A DNA stretch of 64,000 nt from Streptomyces sp. NBC_01335 (GTDB lineage Bacteria; Actinomycetota; Actinomycetes; Streptomycetales; Streptomycetaceae). A program made the translations under genes and the position numbers. The first letter of the stretch is position 1. Every line of letters begins with the position of its first letter. Positions 1-11,307 of this stretch are shown one piece after another. Below the pieces are notes generated by a model. That model saw only the letters and a list, made by a program, of their open reading frames with translations. It ran no database searches and was not told the DNA's origin. The DNA lies in NCBI RefSeq assembly GCF_035953295.1, contig NZ_CP108370.1, forward strand, positions 3,997,001-4,061,000, given 5' to 3'.

Positions 1-194
1 TTCCAGTTGTGGAGCGCCTCGATGGGGAGCGAGCCGTCGGTCACGTAGAACAGGACGATCCAGGCCAGACCGATGAGGAACAGCCCCAGCATCACCGGAG
101 CGATCCAGCCGCGGTTTCCCAGCTTGATGGTGGTCGCCTGGTTCGCCGCGAGGGGCGTGAAACCGGCCTTCTTGCGGATACGTGACTTCGGCAC
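1..194 (-). CDS. crgA: Cell division inhibitor CrgA (3' end cut by the window edge)
   Basis: The visible part begins [12 protein letters not shown] and continues with a charged N-terminus, then a hydrophobic stretch ([20 protein letters not shown]) and the periplasmic motif [11 protein letters not shown]. This matches CrgA, a small two-TM actinobacterial membrane protein that coordinates septation and interacts with FtsZ and penicillin-binding proteins. The start is GTG at 192-194, preceded by GGAG about 9 bases upstream. The reading frame runs off the left edge in the loop between the two membrane segments, so the second TM is missing here. It is divergent from the DUF881 gene, as in other Streptomyces. 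Confidence 0.93.
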   Translation of the reverse strand, partial: MPKSRIRKKAGFTPLAANQATTIKLGNRGWIAPVMLGLFLIGLAWIVLFYVTDGSLPIEALHNW

Positions 195-331
195 GAGGAA
201 CGCTCCTGTCGATGCGCTGCGTGACCGCGCAGTGATCTTTGGCTGGCGCCCGAGGGCGCTAGGGGGAAGCTGCCTCCCCCGGGCGTCCGTTAGCGTAGTG
301 CTTCCATGGCGCCTGATGAGATAAGGGTACG
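195..331. promoter_or_regulatory. Divergent intergenic region between crgA and the DUF881 gene
   Basis: This 137-bp gap must carry promoters for both crgA (leftward) and the DUF881 gene (rightward). The only clear element is an AAGGG ribosome-binding site about 5-7 bases before the TTG start at 332. I see no obvious operator. Confidence 0.4.
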
Positions 332-1099
332 TTGAGCAATCTCGCGGACTCTCCCGAAGAGGCGGCCCGGCGCACTTCGAAGCGGCCGGTCCGGGTGCTC
401 ACCGCTGCCGTCTTCGCGCTCGCCGGTCTGATCTTCGTAACCAGCGCGAACACGGCCAAGGGCACCAATATCCGCAGCGACTCCTCCCTGCTCAAGCTCT
501 CCGACCTCATCGGCGAGCGGAGTGACAAGAACGGGGTGCTGACCGACTCGAACGCGGCCGTGCGCGCGCAGATCGACGCGCTCGTCCAGCGCGACGACGG
601 CAGCACCGAGGCGGAGGACGCCCGGCGCGAGGCGCTGGAGAGGTCGGCCGGGACCACCGCGATCACCGGGAAGTCCGTCAGCGTGACGCTCGACGACGCC
701 CCGCCCGACGCCACCGCGAACCCCGGATACCCGGACCCGCAGCCCAACGACCTGGTGATCCACCAGCAGGACCTGCAGGCCGTCGTCAACGCGCTGTGGG
801 ACGGCGGTGCCCAGGGCATCCAGGTCATGGACCAGCGGCTCATCTCCACCAGCGCCGTCCGCTGCGTGGGCAACACCCTGATCCTCCAGGGCCGGGTCTA
901 CTCGCCGCCGTACAAGGTCACCGCCGTGGGCGACCCCAACGAGCTCCGCAAGGCGCTGGACGCCTCCACGGCCCTGCAGAACTACCAGCTGTACGTGAAG
1001 GCCTACGGCCTCGGCTGGAAGCTCGACGAGGACGACAAGGCGACCCTGCCCGCTTACGCCGGCACGATCGACCTCCACTACGCGCAGCCCGTCGGGTAG
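332..1099 (+). CDS. DUF881 family membrane-anchored protein
   Basis: 255 aa. It has a short cytoplasmic N-terminus, one TM segment at about residues 21-38 ([20 protein letters not shown]), a helical stretch around 55-110, then the conserved DUF881 core ([33 protein letters not shown]) that ends near residue 210. DUF881 proteins are extracytoplasmic and usually sit next to cell-division or sortase genes in Actinobacteria. Their biochemical role is not established, and the fold is of the YlxW type. The start is TTG at 332, chosen because AAGGG precedes it and the upstream in-frame ATG at 317 meets a stop at once. It leads the plus-strand cluster toward the sortases. Confidence 0.85.
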   Translation: MSNLADSPEEAARRTSKRPVRVLTAAVFALAGLIFVTSANTAKGTNIRSDSSLLKLSDLIGERSDKNGVLTDSNAAVRAQIDALVQRDDGSTEAEDARREALERSAGTTAITGKSVSVTLDDAPPDATANPGYPDPQPNDLVIHQQDLQAVVNALWDGGAQGIQVMDQRLISTSAVRCVGNTLILQGRVYSPPYKVTAVGDPNELRKALDASTALQNYQLYVKAYGLGWKLDEDDKATLPAYAGTIDLHYAQPVG

Positions 1100-1185
1100 C
1101 GGCGACGGGAGCCGTACCGGACGGCGGGCTTCCTTCCGCTCGCTGTGGCTTTCCACAGCTGCCCCACGCCCGGGCCACCGACCTT

Positions 1186-1191
1186 TAGTCT
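1186..1191 (+). promoter_or_regulatory. Candidate -10 box (TAGTCT) for the small membrane protein / pabA / sortase cluster
   Basis: TAGTCT at 1186-1191 fits the TAnnnT -10 pattern and lies 26 bases before the ATG at 1218. A small hairpin (GCTGTGG-CTTT-CCACAGC, about 1142-1159) lies just upstream and may be the DUF881 terminator. No convincing -35 is visible. Confidence 0.4.
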
Positions 1192-1217
1192 GGTCCCGAA
1201 CCGAATGGAGGGGCAGC

Positions 1218-1403
1218 ATGTACGGCTGGATCTGGCGGCATCTGCCGGGCAACGCGTGGGTGCGGGGAATCATCTCGCTCGCGCTCGTCCTGGCGGTCGT
1301 CTACGCACTGTTCCAGTACGTCTTCCCCTGGGCGGAGCCGCTGCTCCCGTTCGGTGACGTGACGGTGGACGGCCAGAGCGCCGGAGCGGAGGCAGGGCAG
1401 TGA
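1218..1403 (+). CDS. Small single-TM membrane protein
   Basis: 61 aa with one TM segment at about residues 14-33 (VRGIISLALVLAVVYALFQYVF) and a short acidic C-terminus. The start ATG is preceded by GGAGGGG. The stop overlaps the next gene's GTG (GTGA), so it is translationally coupled to the amidotransferase. This small protein is a constant neighbour of the sortase/pabA cluster in Streptomyces. I do not recognise a function. Confidence 0.8.
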   Translation: MYGWIWRHLPGNAWVRGIISLALVLAVVYALFQYVFPWAEPLLPFGDVTVDGQSAGAEAGQ

Positions 1404-2038
1404 GCGCACGCATTCTGGTCGTGGACAACTACGACAGCTTCGTTTTCAACCTCGTGCAGTACCTCTACCAGCTCGGCGCCGAGTGCGAGGTGCTCCGCAA
1501 CGACGAGGTCACCACCGCCCACGCCCAGGACGGCTTCGACGGGGTCCTGCTCTCGCCCGGCCCCGGCGCCCCCGAACAGGCGGGCGTCTGCATCGACATG
1601 GTGCGCCACTGCGCGGCCACGGGTGTTCCGGTCTTCGGGGTCTGCCTCGGCATGCAGGCGATGGCCGTGGCGTACGGCGGAGTGGTGGACCGCGCCCCCG
1701 AACTGCTGCACGGCAAGACCTCGCCGGTGACCCACGACGGACAGGGCGTCTTCGCCGGACTGCCGTCCCCCTTCACCGCCACCCGCTACCACTCGCTGGC
1801 CGCCGAACCCTCCGCGCTCCCGCCCGAGCTGGAGGTCACGGCGCGGACCGCCGACGGCATCGTCATGGGGCTGCGCCACCGCGATCTCCCGGTCGAGGGT
1901 GTGCAGTTCCACCCCGAGTCGGTGCTCACCGAGCACGGCCACCTGATGCTGGCCAACTGGCTCGTCCGGTGCGGCGACGCGGGCGCGGTCGGCAGATCCG
2001 CGGGGCTCACGCCGGTGGTGGGCAAGGCCGTCGCGTGA
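1400..2038 (+). CDS. pabA: Glutamine amidotransferase, component II of aminodeoxychorismate/anthranilate synthase
   Basis: 212 aa, full length for a class I glutamine amidotransferase (TrpG/PabA type). It opens with the typical ILVVDNYDSFVFNLVQYL. The oxyanion region LSPGPGAP is at about 51-58, the nucleophile Cys lies in GVCLGMQ (about residue 80), and the His-Glu pair lies in VQFHPES (about 172-178). It supplies ammonia from glutamine to a chorismate-using partner for folate or tryptophan synthesis; no partner synthase gene is in the window, so pabA versus trpG is not settled. Start and stop both use 4-base GTGA overlaps with its neighbours. Confidence 0.88.
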   Translation: MSARILVVDNYDSFVFNLVQYLYQLGAECEVLRNDEVTTAHAQDGFDGVLLSPGPGAPEQAGVCIDMVRHCAATGVPVFGVCLGMQAMAVAYGGVVDRAPELLHGKTSPVTHDGQGVFAGLPSPFTATRYHSLAAEPSALPPELEVTARTADGIVMGLRHRDLPVEGVQFHPESVLTEHGHLMLANWLVRCGDAGAVGRSAGLTPVVGKAVA

Positions 2039-3666
2039 CCGCACTCCGTCCCGAGCACGACGCCGGTCAGGAGTACCCGCCGAGGCGCGGGGCGGGCGGT
2101 TCGTTCGAGGACGCGGTGGGCCGGATGGCGGATCCGCTGAACGACCCGCTGCCGGGCGGCTACGCCCCGCCCCCGGCCCGCCACGCGGGGGACGGCCCGG
2201 TGGAGAGCGCGCCGGGCAGCCCGCCCGCCGAACGGCCGCCCGCGGGCGGCCGCGTCGTGGAGGGCGTGGTCGTGGAGAGCTCGCTGAGAGCTCGTACGGG
2301 GCGGCCACGGCCACCGCAGCAGCCTGTGCGGCCCCAGCAGCACCAGAACCCCCAACAGGCCCCGTACGGGCCGCAGGAGGGCCTCCGGCAGCCCGGTGAG
2401 CCCGGTGAGTGGTACGACCCCGAGGGCTACCGCCGCGACTGGTACGGCGGACAGGACCCGCAGCCGCCCGCGCCGGGACCGGCCGGGACCACCGGACCGG
2501 CCGGGACCACCGGGCCCACCGGGACCACCGGGCCTACCGGTCCGACCCGGCCCACGGCTCCGTCCGGGGCCACCGGACCGGCCGGACCGTCCGGCGGCAC
2601 CGTCTCCGGCCTCGGTACGCGCGCCGGTGCGGTCGCGGACGAGGCGGCGACCACCCTGCTCCCCCCGCTGGACATGTCGGACCACGGCCAACGCCCGCCG
2701 CTGGACGTGTCCGGTCACGGCCAACGCCCGCCGCACGACGAGACCGTGGCCCTGCGGACGGTGCGTCCCGCCCGCGCGGACGGGCCCGGGACCAACGCCC
2801 CTCACGCCCCCGACGGCGCCCCCGCCCCGGGTGGACGGGCGGAGCGGCGCAGGGCGGCCAAGGCGGGCGGCCGACGCCGGGCGCCGCAGCCCGCGCCGTC
2901 CGGGGGGAGCGGCCCCGGCGCCGGACCGGGGGGCGCGGAGCCCGCCCGGCCGCTGTCGCGGGTGGAGGCCCGCAGGGCGGCCCGAGCGGCCAAGGACAGC
3001 CCGGCGGTCGTGGCCAGCCGGGTCGTCGGTGAACTCTTCATATCGCTCGGCGTGTTGATGCTGCTGTTCGTCGCGTACCAGCTCTGGTGGACCAACGTCC
3101 GGGCCGACCAGATCGCCGGTCGGGAGACCCACAAGATCCAGGACCAGTGGGCGGCCGGCGAGCGGGACCCCGGGGTCTTCGAGCCCGGTCAGGGCTTCGC
3201 GATCATCCACATCCCGAAGCTCGACATCGTCGCGCCCATCGCCGAGGGCACCAGCAAGGAGAAGGTGCTCGACAGGGGCATGGTCGGCCACTACGGCGAG
3301 GGCTCGCTGAAGACCGCGATGCCCTCGGCGCCCCAGGGCAACTTCGCGCTGGCCGGACACCGCAACACCCATGGTGAGCCGTTCCGTTACATCAACAAGC
3401 TGAGCCCGGGCGACAAGGTCGTGGTCGAGACCCAGGACGCCTACTACACGTACGAGATGACGAAGACGCTGCCGCAGACCTCGCCGTCCAACGTGTCGGT
3501 GATCAGTCCGGTGCCTCCCGGGTCCGGATTCACGGGGCCCGGCCGCTACATCACCCTGACGACCTGTACGCCGGAATTCACCAGTACCTACCGCCTGATC
3601 GTGTGGGGCAAGATGGTCGACGAGCGGCCTCGGAGCAAGGGCAAGCCCGACGCTCTCCTGGACTGA
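2035..3666 (+). CDS. srtE1: Class E sortase with long disordered collagen-like N-terminal region
   Basis: 543 aa. The catalytic domain occupies the C-terminal third. The TM segment is at about 330-352 (VVGELFISLGVLMLLFVAYQLWW), catalytic His442 in LAGHRN, Cys511 in TLTTCTP, and Arg520 in YRLIVWG. Class E sortases recognise LAXTG-type signals and attach surface proteins such as long chaplins in Streptomyces. Residues 1-329 are cytoplasmic, low-complexity and Pro/Gly-rich, with a Gly-X-Y-like run (GPTGTTGPTGPTRP) near residues 150-185. The start is GTG at 2035, overlapping the pabA stop; longer readings upstream would lie inside pabA. It is adjacent to a second class E sortase. Confidence 0.9.
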   Translation: MTALRPEHDAGQEYPPRRGAGGSFEDAVGRMADPLNDPLPGGYAPPPARHAGDGPVESAPGSPPAERPPAGGRVVEGVVVESSLRARTGRPRPPQQPVRPQQHQNPQQAPYGPQEGLRQPGEPGEWYDPEGYRRDWYGGQDPQPPAPGPAGTTGPAGTTGPTGTTGPTGPTRPTAPSGATGPAGPSGGTVSGLGTRAGAVADEAATTLLPPLDMSDHGQRPPLDVSGHGQRPPHDETVALRTVRPARADGPGTNAPHAPDGAPAPGGRAERRRAAKAGGRRRAPQPAPSGGSGPGAGPGGAEPARPLSRVEARRAARAAKDSPAVVASRVVGELFISLGVLMLLFVAYQLWWTNVRADQIAGRETHKIQDQWAAGERDPGVFEPGQGFAIIHIPKLDIVAPIAEGTSKEKVLDRGMVGHYGEGSLKTAMPSAPQGNFALAGHRNTHGEPFRYINKLSPGDKVVVETQDAYYTYEMTKTLPQTSPSNVSVISPVPPGSGFTGPGRYITLTTCTPEFTSTYRLIVWGKMVDERPRSKGKPDALLD

Positions 3667-3731
3667 CGACAGCGCGCTCGCGGGCGGAACCCTCCCGGCG
3701 GCGGACAACCCCACGACAAGGGACGGTTGCG

Positions 3732-4472
3732 GTGGTAACGAGGACCGAGCACGAGGCGCGGGCCGACGAACCCGCTCCGCCCCTCGCGGCGGAGCCGGTC
3801 CGGCGCCATGTGGTCGCGGCGGCCGTCAGCGTCTTCGGTGAACTCCTCATCACCGCGGGGCTGGTGCTCGGTCTCTTCGTCGTGTACTCCCTGTGGTGGA
3901 CGAACGTGGTCGCCGACCACGAGGCCGACAAGCAGAGCCACGCCGTCCGCGACGGCTGGAAGGCGGCCACCGGACCGGGAGCGCTGGACATGGAGGGCGG
4001 CATCGGCTTCCTGCACGTACCCGCCATGAAGAACGGTGAGGTGCTGGTCAGGAAGGGCACCGACACCTCCATCCTCAACGACGGCGTCGCCGGCTACTAC
4101 ACCGACCCGATCGCGGCCGCGCTGCCGTCCGCGGCCCGGGGGAACTTCACGCTCGCCGCGCACCGGGACGGCCACGGCGCGAAGTTCCACAACATCGACA
4201 AGGTGCACACCGGTGACGCGATCGTCTTCGAGACGCAGGACACCTGGTACGTCTACAAGGTGTTCAAGACGCTCCCGGAGACCTCGAAGTACAACGTCGA
4301 CGTGCTCCAGCAGGTACCGAAGGAGGCCGGCGTCACCAAGCCCGGCCGCTACATCACCCTGACGACCTGCACGCCGGTCTACACCTCGAAGTACCGCTAC
4401 ATCGTCTGGGGCGAGCTGCAGCGCACGGAGAAGATCGACAGCGACCGTACGCCCCCGGCCGAGCTGCGCTGA
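3732..4472 (+). CDS. srtE2: Second class E sortase
   Basis: 246 aa. A short N-terminus is followed by a TM segment at about 28-52 (VFGELLITAGLVLGLFVVYSLWW) and a sortase domain. His144 is in LAAHRDG, Cys213 in TLTTCTP and Arg222 in YRYIVWG. It is a compact paralogue of the upstream sortase without the long disordered extension. The start GTG at 3732 has AAGGGA about 8 bases upstream and leaves a 65-bp gap after srtE1; earlier in-frame starts would overlap srtE1. Paired class E sortases with overlapping roles are known in Streptomyces; overlap here is inferred. Confidence 0.9.
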   Translation: MVTRTEHEARADEPAPPLAAEPVRRHVVAAAVSVFGELLITAGLVLGLFVVYSLWWTNVVADHEADKQSHAVRDGWKAATGPGALDMEGGIGFLHVPAMKNGEVLVRKGTDTSILNDGVAGYYTDPIAAALPSAARGNFTLAAHRDGHGAKFHNIDKVHTGDAIVFETQDTWYVYKVFKTLPETSKYNVDVLQQVPKEAGVTKPGRYITLTTCTPVYTSKYRYIVWGELQRTEKIDSDRTPPAELR

Positions 4473-4550
4473 CCGCAGCTCACCGCAGCGGACCGCAGCC
4501 GACCGAGGGCGGTTGGGCGCCGGTCCGGCGTGTCACCCGTAGAACATACG

Positions 4551-4588
4551 AAGGGGCCCGGACCACCGTGAGGTGGTCCGGGCCCCTT
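4551..4588. terminator. Strong bidirectional terminator between srtE2 and pknB
   Basis: Perfect 17-bp stem (AAGGGGCCCGGACCACC pairing with GGTGGTCCGGGCCCCTT) closed by a GTGA loop. It sits between convergent genes, so it can terminate both transcripts. Confidence 0.92.
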
Positions 4589-4624
4589 CGTCGTGGTGCG
4601 CGAGGGACGCGCTCCGGGACCGGA

Positions 4625-6619
<1,995 letters not shown>

Positions 6620-6806
6620 CACTGTTCCAGCCCTCTCCGTCAGTCCCGACCGCACCCGTGTGTGGTCCGGCGGTGCGCTGTTCGCGCATACGCTACCGGG
6701 CACGCGCGACGCGTTCGGCCCACACCCGTCAGCCGATATCCGACCGGTATCCCGATGTCCGGTATGACGGTCGGGCCTCGGGGCCTTGTCCGGGGCCGTC
6801 CCGCCC

Positions 6807-8261
6807 CTACTTGCTGTCGATGACCGCCTTCATGATGGCCTTCGCGATCGGGGCGGCCAGACCGCCACCGGAGATGTTCTCCCGGTTGGCCTTGCTGTCC
6901 GCGACCACGACCGCGACGGCGACCGGGGTGCCCTTGTCGGTCTTCGCGTACGAGATGAACCAGGCGTACGGCTTCTTGCTGTTGTTCAGGCCGTTCTCGG
7001 CGGTGCCGGTCTTGCCGCCGACGGTGACGCCGTCGATCTTGGCGGTGGTTCCCGTGCCCTTCTCGACGACGGTCTCCATCATCTGCTGGATCTTCTGGGC
7101 GTTCTCCGCCGAGACGGGCCGGCTCATCTCCTTCGGCTCGGCCGTGTCGATGGTGTCCGTGTTCGGCGCCTGCCGGGAGGCGACCATGTACGGCTGCATG
7201 AGCTTGCCGTCGTTGGCGATGGCCGAGGCCACCATGGCCATCTGGAGCGGGGTGGCGCGGTTGGAGGCCTGGCCGATGCCGGCCATGGCGCTCTGCGACG
7301 GGATGTCCTCGGGGAAGACGCTCTTGTCGGCGCGGACCGGGGTGAAGATCTCCTGGTTGAAGCCGAACTTGTCGGCTTCCTCGATCATCTTCTTGTTGCC
7401 GAGGTCGGCGCTCACCTTGCCGAAGACGCTGTTGCAGGACCAGCGCAACGCCTCACGGAGCGAGGCGTTCTCGCAGGGGATGTTGCCCTCGTTCTTGAGC
7501 GGGAGCGTGGTTCCGGGGAGTACCCAGGGGAGCGGGGACTTGGTCGGGTCGTCGATGTTGTCGTAGAGACCGTTCTCCAGGGCGGCGGCGGCGGTCACGA
7601 CCTTGAACGTCGAACCCGGCGGGTAGGTCTCGCGCAGGGCCCGGTTGAGCATGGGCTGGTCCTTGTCCGCGAGGAGCTTCGCGCGGGCCTCGGAGTCCTT
7701 CTCGGAGTTGCCGGCGAAGACCGAGGGGTCGTAGGACGGCGTGCTGGCCAGGGCCAGGATGGCGCCGGTCTCCGGGTCGAGCGCGACGGCCGCGCCCTTC
7801 TGGTCGCCGAGCCCCTCGAAGGCGGCCTTCTGCGCGGCGCCGTTGAGCGTGGTGACGACGTTGCCGCCCTTCTTCTGGTCCCCGGTGAACATCGACAGGG
7901 TGCGGTTGAAGAAGAGCTGGTCGTCGTTGCCCGTGAGGATGCCGTCCTCAAGGTTCTCCAGCTGCGTGGAGTCGAAGGCCTGCGAGGAGTACCCGGTGAC
8001 GGGGGCCCACATGGGCCCGTCCTTCCAGACCCGCTTGTACTTGAAGTCGCTGCCGTCCGTCTCGACGGAGCCGGTGATGGCCTTGCCGTCGACGATGATG
8101 TCGCCGCGCTCGTGGGCGTACCGCTCGATCCGGACGCGGCGGTTCTCGTCGCGCGAGTTCAGCTCGTCGGCGCGGACGTACTGGAGGTAGTTCGTACGGA
8201 CCAGCAGGGCCAGGATGAGGACCCCGCAGAAGATCGCGATCCGGCGCAGAGGCTTGTTCAC
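6807..8261 (-). CDS. pbpA: Penicillin-binding protein (transpeptidase) PbpA
   Basis: 484 aa, class B-type penicillin-binding protein. An N-terminal membrane anchor (about residues 8-21) is followed by a transpeptidase domain with SxxK at 217-220 (STFK), SxN at 275-277 (SCN) and KTG at 417-419. It cross-links peptidoglycan outside the membrane and works with the adjacent RodA/FtsW-type glycosyltransferase. The GTG start overlaps the stop of the upstream rodA gene, which implies tight coupling of the pair. No catalytic motif is missing. Confidence 0.95.
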   Translation of the reverse strand: MNKPLRRIAIFCGVLILALLVRTNYLQYVRADELNSRDENRRVRIERYAHERGDIIVDGKAITGSVETDGSDFKYKRVWKDGPMWAPVTGYSSQAFDSTQLENLEDGILTGNDDQLFFNRTLSMFTGDQKKGGNVVTTLNGAAQKAAFEGLGDQKGAAVALDPETGAILALASTPSYDPSVFAGNSEKDSEARAKLLADKDQPMLNRALRETYPPGSTFKVVTAAAALENGLYDNIDDPTKSPLPWVLPGTTLPLKNEGNIPCENASLREALRWSCNSVFGKVSADLGNKKMIEEADKFGFNQEIFTPVRADKSVFPEDIPSQSAMAGIGQASNRATPLQMAMVASAIANDGKLMQPYMVASRQAPNTDTIDTAEPKEMSRPVSAENAQKIQQMMETVVEKGTGTTAKIDGVTVGGKTGTAENGLNNSKKPYAWFISYAKTDKGTPVAVAVVVADSKANRENISGGGLAAPIAKAIMKAVIDSK

Positions 8262-9667
8262 GGACGGACCACCTGAGTCATCTCGGCGTCGGGCGAAGGG
8301 GCGGGGGCGGGCGCCGGGCGGCGCGCGGTGTCGCTGATCCGGATGAGGATGGCGATCAGCGCCCAGTTGGCGAGCACGGACGAACCGCCGTACGCCAGGA
8401 ACGGCATCGTCATGCCGCTGAGCGGGATGAGGCCCATCACACCGCCGGCGACGACGAAGACCTGGATGGCGAAGGCGCCGGAGAGACCGACCGCGAGGAG
8501 CTTGCCGAACGGGTCGCGGGCGGCGAGCGCGGTACGGATGCCGCGCTCGACGATCAGGCCGTAGACCAGCAGGACGGCCATCATCCCGGCCAGGCCCAGC
8601 TCCTCGCCGACGGTGGAGAGGATGAAGTCGGCGTTGGCGGCGAACATGATCAGGTCCGAGTGGCCCTGGCCGAGGCCGGAGCCGAGGGTGCCGCCGGAGC
8701 CGAACGACATCAGCGACTGGGCGATCTGGTCGCTCTGCGCCATCGTCTTCTCGGAGAAGGGGGCCAGCCAGGCGTCCACGCGCTGCTGGACGTGTGGCTC
8801 GAAGGTCGCGACACCGACCGCGCCCGCCGCGGACATCAGCAGACCGAAGACGATCCAGCTGGTCCGCTCGGTCGCCACGTAGAGCATGACGATGAAGAGG
8901 CCGAAGAACAGCAGTGAGGTACCGAGGTCGGTCTCGAAGACCAGGATCAGGATCGACAGCGCCCAGATCGTCAGGATCGGGCCGAGGTCACGGCCGCGGG
9001 GGAGGTACATCCCCATGAAGCGCCGGCTCGCCAAGGCCAGCGCGTCGCGCTTCACCATGAGATAGCCGGAGAAGAAGATCGCGATGAAGATCTTCGCGAA
9101 TTCTCCGGGCTGGATCGAGAACGGACCCAGGCTGATCCAGATCTTCGCGCCGTTGACCTCGGGGAAGAAGATCGGCGTGATCAGCAGGACCAGCGCGACG
9201 ACCATGGAGATGTACGTGTAGCGCTGGAGGACCCGGTGGTCCTTGAGCACCATCAGCACGGCGACGAAGAAGGCGACGCCGATCGCCGAGTACAGCAGCT
9301 GCTTGGGCGCGTCCGGGCTGTACGTGAACCCCATCTGCTTCGCGCGCTGGATCAGCCGCTGCGACTGGTCGAGGCGCCAGATCAGCACCAGCCCCAGGCC
9401 GTTGAGCAGGGTGGCCAGCGGCAGCAGCAGCGGATCGGCGTACGGCGCGAACTTGCGCACCACGAGGTGGGCGACGCCGCCGAGCAGGACGAGCCCGGCG
9501 CCGTAGCCGAGCATTCCGGACGGCAGCTTGCCGTCGATGGCGAGACCGACGTTGGCGTACGCGAACACCGAGATGGCGATGGCGAACACCATCATCATCA
9601 GTTCGGTGTTGCGGCGGCTCGGTGCGTCGATCGCGCCGATGGTGGTCGTGTTGGTGACAACGCTCAT
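8258..9667 (-). CDS. rodA: FtsW/RodA/SpoVE family peptidoglycan glycosyltransferase
   Basis: 469 aa with about ten to twelve predicted TM segments. SEDS-family signatures are visible: FSIQPGEFAKI (about 195-205), FETDLGTSLLFFGLF, and LIPLSGMTMPFLAYGGSSVLAN near the C-terminus. SEDS proteins polymerise lipid II into glycan strands together with a class B PBP, here pbpA immediately downstream with a 4-base overlap. The ATG start at 9667 follows the pstP stop by about two dozen bases. FtsW versus RodA cannot be separated from sequence alone; the position beside pbpA/pknB favours the name rodA. Confidence 0.93.
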   Translation of the reverse strand: MSVVTNTTTIGAIDAPSRRNTELMMMVFAIAISVFAYANVGLAIDGKLPSGMLGYGAGLVLLGGVAHLVVRKFAPYADPLLLPLATLLNGLGLVLIWRLDQSQRLIQRAKQMGFTYSPDAPKQLLYSAIGVAFFVAVLMVLKDHRVLQRYTYISMVVALVLLITPIFFPEVNGAKIWISLGPFSIQPGEFAKIFIAIFFSGYLMVKRDALALASRRFMGMYLPRGRDLGPILTIWALSILILVFETDLGTSLLFFGLFIVMLYVATERTSWIVFGLLMSAAGAVGVATFEPHVQQRVDAWLAPFSEKTMAQSDQIAQSLMSFGSGGTLGSGLGQGHSDLIMFAANADFILSTVGEELGLAGMMAVLLVYGLIVERGIRTALAARDPFGKLLAVGLSGAFAIQVFVVAGGVMGLIPLSGMTMPFLAYGGSSVLANWALIAILIRISDTARRPAPAPAPSPDAEMTQVVRP

Positions 9668-9690
9668 GGTGCTGTGGGCCCCCTACGGCC

Positions 9691-11175
9691 TTACTGCTTA
9701 CCGCACTGCGGGACCAGCTTCTGCTCTTCCTCCGAGAGGCTGGGGCCGGGAGTGGGGGTCGCTGCGGTCGGCTTCGTCTCCTTGGTGGTCTCCTTGTCGG
9801 AGCCCGCTTCGGAGGTCTTGTCGGCGGAAGCGGCGTTGCTCTCCGCGGCCTGCTTCTCGGCCGCTCGGCGCTGAGCGTCCTTCTTGCAGGCGCTGGCCAG
9901 GGTCGACAGCTGGTCGACCTTCTTGCGGGCGTCGCTGAGGTTGCCCTCGGCGATCGTCTCCTCGACCTGCTTGCGCTGGTACGGCGGCAGGTACTTGAGT
10001 TCGATCTCCGGGTGGTCCTTCTCGACCTTCGAGAGCGAGACCCAGCCGAGGTCCTGGCTGATGCCGCGGAACAGGGCGACGTTCTCGTTCTGGGCACCCA
10101 CGTAGAACTGCGTCTGCGTCCAGCGGTAGCCGCCGTACAGTCCGCCGCCGACGATCGCCAGGGCGAGCACGCAGTACAGCGACCGCTTGAGCCACCTGCG
10201 CCCGCCGGGCTTGACGAAGTCGTCCTCGGTGTACGAGTCGAAGGAGCCGTGCGGGCCGTCGCCGTAACCGGCGTCGCCGCTGCCGGGAGGGCCGAAACCG
10301 CCGGCCGGAGGCGGCACGGAGCGGCCGAGGCCGGCCGCGCGTCCCGCCGGGGTCTGCATGGCTCCGCCGTCGCTGAGCTGCGCCTGGTTCTCCGCCACCG
10401 CGCCGACGATCACCGGGGTGTCGTTGAGGTGGCCGGCCAGGGTGTCGTTGCTGTCGACGTCCAGGACGTCGGCGACGATGCAGGTGATGTTGTCCGGTCC
10501 ACCGCCGCGCAGGGCGAGCTGGATGAGCTCCTGGATGGTCTCCTGGGGGCCCTGGTAGCTGGCGAGCGTCTCTTCCATCGTCTGGTGCGAGACGACGCCG
10601 GAGAGGCCGTCGGAGCAGATGAGGTAGCGGTCGCCGGCCCGGACCTCGCGGATGGAGAGGTCGGGTTCGACGTGGTCGCCACTGCCCAGGGCGCGCATCA
10701 GCAGGGAGCGCTGCGGGTGGGTGGTGGCCTCCTCCTCGGTGATCCGGCCCTCGTCCACCAGCCGCTGCACCCAGGTGTGGTCCTGGGTGATCTGGGTCAG
10801 GAGTCCGTCGCGCAGCAGGTACGCGCGGGAGTCGCCGACGTGCACCAGGCCGAGGCGCTGGCCCGTCCAGAGCAGGGCGGTGAGCGTGGTGCCCATGCCC
10901 TCCAGCTGGGGGTCCTCCTCGACCATGACGCGGAGCTGGTCGTTGGCACGCTGCACGGCGGTGCCGAGCGACGTGAGGATGTCCGAACCGGGGACGTCGT
11001 CGTCGAGCTGGACGAGCGTGGAGATCACCTCGGAGCTGGCGACCTCACCGGCGGCCTGGCCGCCCATGCCGTCGGCGATCGCGAGGAGGCGGGGACCGGC
11101 GTAGCCGGAGTCCTCGTTGCCCTCCCGGATCATGCCCTTGTGCGATCCGGCGGCGAAACGCAGGGACAGACTCAT
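9691..11175 (-). CDS. pstP: PP2C-type Ser/Thr protein phosphatase PstP
   Basis: 494 aa. The N-terminal PP2C domain (about 5-240) shows the metal-binding motifs GNEDS (19-23), IADGMGGQAAGE, SDGLSG and GGPDNIT. A linker, one TM (YCVLALAIVGGGLYGGYRW) and an extracytoplasmic tail with Lys/Glu-rich coiled segments and a Cys near the end (VPQCGKQ) follow. It dephosphorylates PknB and its substrates. The start chosen is ATG at 11175, with GAGG 5 bases upstream; a longer version from about 11232 is possible but adds non-conserved residues. Confidence 0.94.
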   Translation of the reverse strand: MSLSLRFAAGSHKGMIREGNEDSGYAGPRLLAIADGMGGQAAGEVASSEVISTLVQLDDDVPGSDILTSLGTAVQRANDQLRVMVEEDPQLEGMGTTLTALLWTGQRLGLVHVGDSRAYLLRDGLLTQITQDHTWVQRLVDEGRITEEEATTHPQRSLLMRALGSGDHVEPDLSIREVRAGDRYLICSDGLSGVVSHQTMEETLASYQGPQETIQELIQLALRGGGPDNITCIVADVLDVDSNDTLAGHLNDTPVIVGAVAENQAQLSDGGAMQTPAGRAAGLGRSVPPPAGGFGPPGSGDAGYGDGPHGSFDSYTEDDFVKPGGRRWLKRSLYCVLALAIVGGGLYGGYRWTQTQFYVGAQNENVALFRGISQDLGWVSLSKVEKDHPEIELKYLPPYQRKQVEETIAEGNLSDARKKVDQLSTLASACKKDAQRRAAEKQAAESNAASADKTSEAGSDKETTKETKPTAATPTPGPSLSEEEQKLVPQCGKQ

Positions 11176-11307
11176 GCGCACCTCGCCCGTCGGTTCGGGG
11201 TACAGCCGGTCCTGTCGAGCCACACTGCCCACCCTCCGGTCGGGAACCGGGCCGCGTCCTTCGTCAGGACCGCCGCGGCTCGCTCGCTCCGCTCGCTCAT
11301 TGTCGTA

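Noticed and set aside
1142..1159. DnaA-box-like GCTGTGGCTTTCCACAGC
   Set aside because: The halves do not match TTGTCCACA; better explained as a small terminator hairpin.
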